Assembly (NCBI GenBank): GCA_963920525.1
Contig: OY986440.1
Coordinates: forward strand, 18,752,023-18,816,022
Source of the DNA: Dichetophora obliterata
Taxonomy: Eukaryota; Arthropoda; Insecta; Diptera; Sciomyzidae
Reading direction: 5' to 3'
DNA: 64,000 nt
Positions 46,901 through 58,900 of the stretch are shown here, piece by piece. A program made the position numbers and the translations under genes. Position 1 is the stretch's first letter. Each line of letters begins with the position of its first letter. The notes beneath the pieces are model-generated. The model was given only the letters and a program-made list of their open reading frames with translations, made no database searches and had not been told where the DNA came from.

Positions 46901-49900
46901 TTTCTTTTAGATTGGTTTAAAAGCCTATTCCTTGCAGAAGAACCAATTTGAAGTTGGTGTTTTCATGGCTGTTGAATATTTTAAGAAATGGATGAAGTAA
47001 CTAGTACAACAAAAATGTCAAACATGGCATCTGAACTTTTTTCTAGTTTATGATTTTAATGTCATTGGAAAGAAAATTAAATAGACCACAAATTTGATGC
47101 CGTAAGAAATTTTGATTTATAAAGCAAAATTCGGAGAAAATTGCGCCCAAACTTTAAATTTAATAGTTTCAACCAGAGACCGTACTGAGTATGCATTTTA
47201 TAATAAAAAGCAAAAAATAATAATTATTTTGTGACTTTTAAAATTTTGAGCAAAAAATAATAATTATTTCTGCTTTTTATTTTTTTAAGGCAAAAATAAA
47301 AATCAAAATTTGCCCGATATTTTTTTGGTCACAAAATAACTGGTACAGCTGCGGTCAAAATAATAGCAGTACCCTTATATTCAGACATGTTTGGATAAAT
47401 AATACTAGTCTACGATTTCGGATCCTGTAAGTCCATTTTCATTCCTATATGTACTTTCAATACTCGTTCCAACTCCGTATTCAGTTTCCTCCTATATTGT
47501 AAAATTTTTAAGATACAGGGTGTTTCACGTTTTTGGCACGTGTTTAGTATTATTGATCTAGAATCTAAACTACTCACCATAATATAAAAAATATTATTTT
47601 GTATTTTAGAAAAAGTATCAAATTTTCTGTATCATATATCAACCATTATCGTTTCATGTGCTGTAGCAGAGCTAAAATTTTCAAATTTTCCAACGAAATA
47701 TCTAAAAATTTTGTATATTTTATTTTATCGGAGCAGTTATCATTCAAAGTTAGAATTTAGAAAAACCTGTTGGGCAAGTGTATTATTACATGAAAAAATG
47801 ACATTTTAAATTTGGACGGTTACAGTTCCACTAAAACAAAAAATACAAAATTTGTTGATATTTCGTTGGATAATCTCAGAATTTTAGCTTCACTACAGCA
47901 CATGACACGATAGTGGTTGATACATTGATGGAAAAGTTGATAATTTTTCAAAAATACAAAATAATACTTTTTATTTTATGGTGAGTAGTTTAGATTCGAG
48001 ATCAATAATACTAAGCACTTGCCAAAAACGTGAAACACCCTGTATCTTGAAAATTTTACAATATAGGAGGAAACTGAATACGGAGTTGGAACGAGTATTG
48101 AAAGTACATATAGGAATGAAAATGGACTTACCGGATCCGAAATTCGTCGACTAGTATTATTTATCCAAACATGTCTGAATATAAGAGTGCTGCTATTATT
48201 TTGACCGCAACTGTATGTTTTGATTTTTAATTTTTAAAGCAAAAATAAAAAGTAAAATTTGCCCGATATTTTTTTGATCAAAAATAACTGGTATGTTTTG
48301 ATTTTTATTTTTTAAAGTAAAAATAAAAAGTAAAGTTTGCCCGATATTTTTTGGTCACAAAATAACTGGTATGTTTTGATTTTTATTTTTTAAGGCAAAA
48401 ATAAAAAGCAAAATTTGCCCAACATATTTTGGAGCACAAAATAACATATAAATATTGATTTCTATTTTTTTGTTCAAAACTTAAGACGTACGTTTGACGA
48501 TTTGACGAGTTGTAAGTTAATGTTTGTTTTACTATTGATCCACTTTCGCTAAAGTTGAATGGTTTTAAATGCCGTTTCAAATAGACAAATCAAAGTTACA
48601 CCAAAAGTTATTCGAAAGTTTAAAAAAATCTCATACAAATACAAAAGTACAAAATGTACAGAAGTTAGTTAACGAGGACTCTTAGTTTGAATTAATATAC
48701 CAAAATTTTAAAATAAGTTTGTTTTGTTCGTTAAAATAATACATATTATAATAACTTAATACCATGCCAATAAGATTTGCTTAAATAAATATTGTGTTCA
48801 TTATCTATAATATTCCAAGCCTATTCCTTATTTCTTAAATTACATAACGTCTTCAAATGGCATATTACATGCCATCATATGCATCAAGGAATGAGCACCA
48901 ACTGTCAAAATACGCCACAGTATTTGCTTGGTGGTTATTCTATGCCATGGCATGTTTGTTGAAATATTTCGATTCCATTGAATTTCAGGTATGGAATACA
49001 GTTCATACAATGAGATAGATGCCATGAAAAATATCATGGCATTTATCGCAGGGCATAATATATGCCATGGCATAGGCGGTTCCTACTAGATTTTTCGATG
49101 CCATGATGTATATGATGGCATGTGCTATGCCTCATGGAGACGCTATGTTACAACTGCTGCTCATGAATCAATCAATAAAGAAACCAGAACACATTGAAAA
49201 AGGCATGTACTAATTTTTACGTAAGAATGGGAGGGGTCTAGAGCTTTTCTTATTTTTGCTGACGAGGGGGACAGGGGGTTTAAAATTACAAAGAACCTGC
49301 TTACATAATACTTGAACGGCCCCTTATGAAGCACTTACGTGATGACATAAATCCCTTAATGTAAATTTTTCAAACGTAAACTGAAATACAGATTTTGCTT
49401 TTAATTTTTTAATAAAAAAATTTTAAATCAATGTTTACAAGTTATTTTGTTGTCCAAAATATGTTGGGCAAATTTTGCTTTTTATTTTTGCCTTAAAAAA
49501 TAAAAATCAAAACAACCCAGTTATTTTGTGACCAAAAAAATATCCGGCAAACTTTCATATTAGTTCATATTAGTAAATTAATTAGTTAACTTAAGTGTGA
49601 AACATAAACGAAAAAATTAAAAATGGAATGATATGTTCCTCTTTCGGCTGTGACTATAAATAGAGCCAGAAGTAGTTATTTAATTTTAGCCATAACCTGT
49701 TATTCAAATGATTGAACATAATTATTTCTACCTCAATATTTGGTTGAGAATTCATTATTTCTGATAACTGCTGAGCATAGTCTAGGCATCGAATCCACTA
49801 GTTTTTTGCACTTAGTAGCTGGAATTTTCTCCCATGCGTCCTTGATTAACCTCCAAAGATCACATTTGTTGGTTGGATGTTTGTTTCTAAAAGCCACTAA

Positions 49901-52900
49901 AACCTCTCGCAATACATTTTCGATAGGATTAAGGTCTGGAGATTGTGGCGGCCAGCTTAAAAGTTCGATGTTTCTTTGTCTGAACCATTTTTTTGCCCGC
50001 TTCGATTTGTGTCTCGGGTCGTTATCCTGCTAAAACACCCATCGAAGTGGCTGCGTACGGCAACATGGTTTCACTCAAAATCCTGGTGTATTGTTAAGCA
50101 TCCATTTTTCGTTCGATGGGAAAAAAGGGACCTGTGCCATTATATGAGAAACACCCCTAAAATTATTATACTCCCACCACCATTTTTAAGCGTTTTTATA
50201 GTGTGTTGAGGGAGAAGTTCGGATTGGGGGTCTTCTCACAGAAACGCTGCCTCGATCTGAGTTAAATAAATTAAGTTTGGTTTCATCTGACCATAATATG
50301 TTTCGCCATTTGCTCGTTGGCCAATCAGCATAATTCTTTGCGAATTTTAATCGCTTGAGAACATTAACTTTGGTCAGGAATGGTACCTTCCGTGCAGCTT
50401 TAGCCTTCAATCCATTTTTAATTAAAAATTTTCGAATCGTTGAAGTGTTCACGTCCAAGGAATATTATTTTTTTGAGAGTGGAAGAGGTCACAAACGGAT
50501 CTTTTTTTACGTGACGTAGGATTCGTCTTTGCAAACTGGTACTTATTATGGGTTCTTTCACTCTGTTTTCTATTTTTTGTGTAAACTTTAATGCGTTCTT
50601 AACCAGTTTCTTTGAGCAGCCACTATACTGGCTATTTCCCTATGGTTTTACCTTGTTTACGCAAATTTTTAATAATTTTCGGTTTTCAGGACTGCAGTGC
50701 TTGGCTCCTCCTATTTTTAGACCTTATTGTTTGAAACACTAAAATTTATTTTAAAATCATAAAACTGAGAACTCTTGCTCACGTTTTGTGGTAAATTTTT
50801 ATTAAAAAATGTCTTTTTAGTTGAAAAAAATGTTTTAATTATATTGGTTGGCTCTATTTTAGCGCACACTTTTCACGCAACAATATCACAGTTTCACAGA
50901 TTTGCGAAAAATAAACGCGCAATTTTACTCGAAAAGAACTGTACAATATTCATGGAAGAACTGGTTTTTAAACTACAGTTGGTTCACAGCATACTAAGTT
51001 GTTACAAAAATTTTTAACTAAGTAATATCATCAGCAAGTGCGTGGCTCTATTTCATCGCACATCACTGTAAAAATCAATGTATTGATGCATATCTTTATT
51101 TGGAATGATAGTTTAAACTCAATGTTTAAAAAGTATTATGTTCAAATGTTGCCCACGACTAGCTCTTAAATGGTCCATTCTGTGGGTCCAACTTTCAAAT
51201 TTCGACAAAATTTGAGATCGGCAACGAATCGATTGTTCACGGTTTTCGCGATCACTCTCTGCCACTGCAGCAATATTCTCAAAATTACGGGCTCTATGCG
51301 GGTTGGGTATGATGTTCCCAAAAACAAAATCCCTGAAGAAAAATCCCCAATCCCAAAATCCCCAAACACAAAAGCTCCAAGATCAAAATCCCTTTGCTCA
51401 AAATGCCCAAATAATCCCCAAATTTGGGGATTTTCATTTCTTATTTTTATTTTTTTTCTAAGTATTTGTTTCAGCTTTGTATTTTTCAATGAATCATGCT
51501 TAAAAGTCTATAAATATATTTCGTACAAGGGAAATACTTTTTATTTTCAAAACAAACAAAAAGTAGTTTGACGCAGACCCAAATATTTTCTTTGCATTTG
51601 GATCTTTTGTGTTTGGGGTTAATGCTTTTGGGGCTTTATTAAAATGTTGGGGCTTTTGCGTTTGGGGATTTTGATTTTGGGGCTTTCGTAACCTATCCCC
51701 TCTGTGTAAAATAATGTAAAATGGGTTCGAAATTTGGTGATGGTTTTTTGATGGGTTGGACGCTTTTAACGACCAAAATGGTGTTGAAGAACTCTACAAC
51801 ATTCTTTAACCGATGACTGATTTTAGTAGTAAGTTTCCACAACTAATAAACGTTGTTCAGGAATAAGTCTATTCATGATTGAGTCGTATTGAATACTGAA
51901 CACAAACGTCATATGGACAAGCGATTTGACAATTAACAGCTGTCAAAACAACCCAGTTGAAAAAGAGACCTCGTATTGGATCACCGTTTATTTCAAATGC
52001 TTAACAAAAGCCTGAGGTATCAACTTCGATCCCCACTCGTTTTGCATTTCCATAGGACACATTTCCTCGTCAACACTGAGACACTGACGTATTGAATTCG
52101 ACTTGAATCTTCCGTTGAAGTGCGTGATCACAGGTCTCACTTTGAACAATCGATCGCACACATTCTTTGGTCGAGATTACAAATTCATTTGATCAACGAA
52201 AAACTTAAGGAAAAAATTATTGAATGTAAACTTTGAAGAAATCGAAAGTACTTCAACAATGTCGTCTGCCAAAAAATATTTAAAACATTGATATGGTGTT
52301 TTCAAAACGTTCAAATGTTCGGACATATCGTTGTCATCGAAAAACCAGTTCGTTGACATGTAGCTGAAGGTTTTTCTTTTTAGGAAACACTACATCATTC
52401 AGTAGCCTCTAAAGGAAAATACATGTTCATTTAAATTCATGAACAAACAGTAAACGCCCAGGTCTGCCTTGAGACGGGCTCAGGTAAACGTTTTTATTTT
52501 TTACATATTTTTTAATTCAATTGAATAAATTTCTCTATATTGAATAAATAAATCTTTCCCTTTCCTTTAAGGTCAAAGACCAAACCTTGTTTGTACAAGG
52601 CGCATGCCTTGGTTCTTTGATCTTTTAAAAAAAAAAATATTCTTACTGACCAGCATTTTTTTCACTTCTATCTCACTTTAATTAATACACCGAAAATCAA
52701 ATTTTTAAAAATAAATTGAATTCGTTAAAACATGATGAAGTTTCATTTAAAATTGACGTAACTGTCAAACGGAGCATGCTAGCTCCAAGCTAAAAAACTG
52801 AAAAGTAACTTGAAGATTCGTCTACACTTTGAAGGAAGTGATTTGAAAATTTTCTATACATTACGATTTTATATCGATCGGCGGAACCTCGCCTAGAGGC

Positions 52901-55900
52901 GGACCTGAGCATTAGAAGTTTAATTTAAATTCAAATATATACTTCTGTTTTTTTTTTTTAAAGATCAAAGAACCAAGGCATGCGCCTTATACAAAGAAGG
53001 TTGTCTTTGACCTGAAAGGAAAGAAAATATTATTTAGAGGAATTGATTGGAACCATACGTGAATTATTGATTAGGCGAAACAACCGTGAAAGAGAATTTT
53101 AATTGCTTTTAGCCGAGGCTAGTGTTATGCCTTAACCTCGGTAAGCATTTCCAGCCCATAGTTGTTCCTGTCCATTAATTCCACATTTTCCACAATTTAG
53201 CTGTGGATTTTTTTGTTTTCCATAATTCTTAAATGTGCAGGAAAGAATAAAGAAAGTGGAAAGAACCATGCCCGAGCCCGGATTCGAACCAGGGACCTGT
53301 GGGTTGATAGTCTAGCGCACTCTTCACTAGACTACAAACGCCGACAAAATGTAATGTGTTAAAATGTAATTGGAGCTGGTCATCTCAAACAGCTCACTTT
53401 TTCTTTTTAAGTTTACCATTTAGCGCTCGTTTTCGTAAGCAACAAAGAGATATTTGGCAATTCGGCATTTATCTCCTTAATTGATTCAAAACTGTGTCAC
53501 CGCAGCGATTTTTGGAGTTTGCTAAATAGCGAGAAGTCACACGAAGCTAAATCGATCGAATACGATGGTTACGAATCCTTAATGCTCATTTAAAACGTTT
53601 TGAACGGTTCCAATTGAAATATTGTTAGCTGGAAATTTTCGAACAACAACTCCTTGATTTGCTTGACGAGTTGCTCATCCGTCAATGTTCTTGGTCGTCT
53701 TTGATAAGGTTCAATTTCGAAGCTTGCTCGTTTCTTTTTGAAAATCTAATACGCCCGCTTGTAAAAATTTGTCGGTAATGACATTGTAATGCAGAACTGT
53801 AAGCGGGGTGTGACAAAATCTTGTTTGTGCTCAAATTATTTTCTTTTTATTGTTCAAACAACAGTTTGACTTTACTCGTCTGTGGAGAAACATCGTGTTT
53901 TCTAACAGGTAGTTTTGCAGCGAATTGTGTTTTTCAAAATTATTAATCTTTATGTTTATTTAATGTATTAATTTGTTTATACTAGAACAAATAAAATAAC
54001 TAAGTGTTATTCAACATAAATTCTGAAACGCTCTTCAACTAAAAATTCTTGTGAATAAATTATTGAAAAATGTATGGCGTCATTTGCCTTTGTTTGCTTC
54101 ATTCGGTGTGTTCTCTTTCGTTTTCGTTGTATTTTTGGCGTAGAGGCGATTTTCGTTAAATTTTTTTTTTGTTCTCTCAAATTTTGTGCGTCATTTTTTG
54201 TTTTCTCCTATCTTGTGCAAACCTACTCCCATCGTCGCTTAATGTGTAAGGTAGAAGCCATCAGTGTTTTAGCGACCACGTCTGAACAAATGTAATTGAG
54301 AATTGTTAACAAGCTTTGGAGGCCTCGCAGCTACATTGTTTTTAAGAAATAACTAGTTACGTCATGTGTCCATTTACCACTGAGACCACTTAAGTACTCT
54401 TGTTCTTGGTAGAGCTCGTTAACAAAGACCAACTGAATTACACATTGCAAAAATAAAAAACTTATCTTTGTTGTTCACGAAAACGAGCTCTAAATGCTAT
54501 TATACCTGGTAGAACCACTCTGAAAAAGACTTAGGCGTTCTCCTTGATCATCGGGTCAACTTCAGAGAGCATATTGATTTTGTTGTAGGCAAAGCGAATT
54601 CGATGCTTGGTTTCTTAAAACGTAATTCTAAAGAATTTTCAGATCCTTATACTCTTAAATTCCTTTACACATCACTTGTAAGGACACAGTTGGAATACTG
54701 CTCTATTATATGGAATCCGTTTTATCTCCATCCCTCTAAAATAATAGAATCTATTCAAAGACATTTTACAAGATACATGTGGAAAAAGCTAATTTGGAAT
54801 CTGCCCTTTATCCCATCCTATGCCACTCGCAGTGCCCTTATTAACCTTCATCCCCTTGATATAAGACGGAAAATTTTCTGTCATGTTTATTGGGGTTCTT
54901 ATCCACAACAATATAAATTGTTCAGAACTTCTATCAATGCTTAATTTCTATACTCCAGCTCGTCATCTCCGTAGTCAATTCCATTTCAGGGAGGCGGTCC
55001 ACAGGACGAATTATACTCTTATTAAGCCGATAACTCGCTGAATAAATGATACCAACGAAATCCTAAATATATCTAACCAATTTATAGAGGTTTCACGTAA
55101 ATCATTTAAGGACAATCTCATACTAAGTATTATGGCACGTGATGATTGATAATCAGTACTATTATCTTTACCCTAAATTAACTCTTTACTTTAAAATCAT
55201 CTGTATTACAATAATTATAGTACATACATTTGTGATTTTCTGAGTGCGAAAAAATCTGCCCGTCTAAATTGTTAATAAAACTTTTTAGAGTTTACTGGTT
55301 ATCTTGGATATGTTTTAAATGATGAAAGAACTGCGCAAGAAATTTGAACATCAAAAAGATGCAGGGTTTTATGACTACTTAGCTGAAACCACCATTAAGA
55401 GAATATTTAGTTTTATGTTTTTTTATTGGAGAAAAGAAAAAATAGCTAACGAACATGTTCCTAAATTTAAGAAAATAATTTTTACATTTTTAACACTTTT
55501 TTTTATAAACTTTATAGATATTTCAATTAATTTGGAAACATTATGAATTTAGACCATTTTTATTACTGCATAAGCGAAAAGTATGCAGCATATTTCTTGC
55601 ATATGCTTTTGCACATTTTTTTGCATAAAATTTGCATATCATAGATATGGAGTAATAAATTAAGTTTTTAAATTGTTCCTTTCATCAATATATAAATAAT
55701 AGATTGATGTTGTGTTTTTATAAGCTTGTGAAAACCAACGTGCCACAATACTTGGCTCAGAAATTTGTGTTTAGTCGCTCTACTAGGAATCCTCAGATAA
55801 TCTACCCTAGAATAGATTGTTCTACGTTTGAAAGGTCTTTTGTGGTACGAACAGCTCGTGTTTGGAATAGGCTCCCTATTCATCTTCGTATTTTCACATG

Positions 55901-58900
55901 CACCTTAACCACCTACAAAATTAAGCTCAAAGAATTTCTTCATTCAACAGTTTAAATATATTACTTTTAAAAATCTTTTTTGTTGACCACTTTTAATTTT
56001 TAAAACTATCTTTTTTCCTTTGGCTTCTTTTCTTTCTTCTAACTTGGGATCTTCAAATTCTAATCTTAAATGAATGCTATTAAATATCATATACTGTTAA
56101 GGGAGGTTGTATATAAAGGTACATGTATTATTAGTTAAGTTTTCTCTCGCATATGCTACTATTAAACTGGTAATATGTATATTGGCCAATAAGGCTTTTG
56201 TATTACTTACAATGAAATAAATAAAAAAAAAATAAAAAAATAAATGTAAATATAAATATAAATGAATACAAATCCAAAACTTGACTTCAATCAGACTTAA
56301 AATATTAAAATAAATTTTGCTTATAATTTCCCCTGTCCAATGATTTCACACATGTTTGAACATATGACATTTTAAAGCAGTAAGCTATTTATAGATCACA
56401 GCCATCAACTCTAACTCTACCAAGGTTGCCATCTGTCCTAGTTGCTTCTTATTTCTAATCACTCGAGGACTTCTGCAGAGGAAATGTAGCGATTTCCGAA
56501 ACAGACTATCTAGTCAGCTTAGTGATTGACTCTATAAAGTGTTTTTGTTGTGGTTGTTGCCTTCTTAAAATCTTACTTGATTTAAAGCTCACAATTAAAT
56601 TAATGTAATAATTTAAAATAATAGATCACAATTAATTAAATAAAAATATAAGTTAACAGTTGACTTTTACTTTTAAAAATAAAAGTTTTCCTTCACTTTT
56701 ACCTTTTAAACTTAAAAGTAAAATTTAAGAGTCTTCAAAAACTTTTATTTTCCAAAAAAATTTTTATAAGTCTTCAAAGACTTTTATTTGAAAAAGTTAT
56801 TTTTAAGAGTTTTTTGAGGCTTTTATTTTAGAAAAATCTTAGTAAAACTCTTTCAATAAAAAAATTGGGAAATAAATTCAAAATTCAAAGGGACAACAGC
56901 AACCAATTTATTCCACCGATTAGTTTTGTTAACCTTGTCGGCTATTGGAAAGATTCACATTCAACAAATAAACAACGTACAATACTTTTTTTAAAGAAGA
57001 CTTTTATAAAAAAAAGTTTCAAAAGACTCTTCAAATTAGCTTCTTTAAATAAAAGTCTTCAAAGACTTTTAAAATTATTTTTATAATTATAATTATTGTA
57101 ATTATTTTTATAATTTAAAAGTCTTCAAAGATTCTTCAATTTGATTTAATTTTATGAAAGTTAAAAATAACTGTTAAAACTAATAGTTATTAAGTGAGAG
57201 TTAAAAATAAAAGTTATAAACAGGGACCGAAAACAACAGTTATTTCACAATTTTCAAAATTAACTATTATTTTTTGCCTTTTATTTTTTCGGGCAAAAAT
57301 AACTGTTACTTTTGCCTTCTATTTTTCGGTCAAAAATATCAAGCAATTTATATTTTTTTTAAAGGCCGCTTGACCGAATAAAAATCTTCTAAAACTAAAA
57401 AGTTTTATAGCTCAAAATGTGCACATTGTTGAGACAAAAAAAATTGCATTATAATTTTTTTTGTCGGTCAAGCGGCCTTTGAAAAAATTCAAATTGCCTG
57501 ATATTTTTGACCGAAAAATAAGGGGCACAAAATAACTGTTACTTTTGATTTACACAATAAAAGTCAAAAGTAACCGTTTTTTACCGGAAAAAAGAAAACT
57601 TAAATGATAACTGTTAATATCTGACTTTTTTTGATAAAAACCATAACCGGTACGGTCCCTGGTTATAAATAACTCTTATTTGATAACTCTCAGTTTCGAC
57701 TATCAATAATAACTTGTATATAATAAAAGTTTGTTAAGACTCTTATTTAAGAGACTTTTTGAACAAAAAGTCATCAAAGTCTTAACCTCTGTTTAACACG
57801 TTAAGAAGCCGTTTAGCAGTTTTAAATTAAAATTGGAAATAGGGGAGCTAGAGGCTAGCTTGTTGAAAAAACAGTGTTAATTTTAAAATACATTTATCAG
57901 TATACAAACAGTCACAACGTTTTAAAAATTACGTCACTGCTTCAAAGTTGTTAAGGACTTCGTCTATCTGGGATCCAGCATAAGCTCTACCAGCGATATC
58001 AGCATTTACATCAAACAAAGGATAAATCTTGCCAACAGAGGTGTTACAATGGGCTCAGTAAGCAATCAAGTCAATGTTTTCAAGGTGTAAATCTATTCCT
58101 TGGGCAATTATAACGTTCAGCAAACGCAATTACTATAACAGTGCTATTAACTGAGCTCTTAATATCTCTGAATGTGTTCTTACGTAAACATCAAAAATTT
58201 TGTCAAATTGTCATAAAACCAGCAGTTATAGAGTCACACAGGTTTTTGTTTTTGTTTTTTAACAAAACATTTGGTTTTAAACCATCATAAAATTATATAC
58301 AAAACTCACCTTAATTGAAGACATTGCTGCATCAATAGCTGCTAACTTGAGCTGATCAGATGTATTCGAGTTTTCCAAAGGAGCTGTTAGAAATTCTACT
58401 ATTGTTGCTGTTGTTGTTGTTCTTAACTCTAAAGCTAAAGTGGTATTACTCAAAAAAACTTTGTTCGATGCAGTAGATGTAGACTGAAGAGTATCTGCGT
58501 CTGTACGGGTCATAGCAACAAGTGCAAAATTGATATCATTTCGCATCATAAAAGATACCAGAAATCCAGACCACGAGAGGAAATACAAAACCAAACGCGA
58601 CGGTATTTTGGCTGAAAAATAAGTATACAAAATTTAATTTAAGACAGTAGAGTCCGAAAAAAAATTGCACAAATCAAAGTTTTAGAACATTGTTAAAATA
58701 TGCATACCAAAAGATATATCATATTTTTGATAATGAGAGCAGTAGCATTTACAATAATGATCAAAGCGACTGAAGACTCTTTTGACTAGACTGGCCACCC
58801 AGCCTAAGAAAGTGATAGCTAGAGATCTACAAGCTACTGGCTACTGGCGATATACTCTATGCTCTTCGAAATGATGACGGATGGAATGAATTGATGGAAA

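Noticed and set aside
51170..51571. 133-codon open frame rich in PKSP
   Set aside because: It is produced by the CCCCAAAAT repeat array and has no other coding sign.
53265..53344. tRNA gene on the minus strand
   Set aside because: Boxes A and B are present, but the acceptor arms do not pair and no convincing anticodon stem forms; it is better explained as a SINE head.
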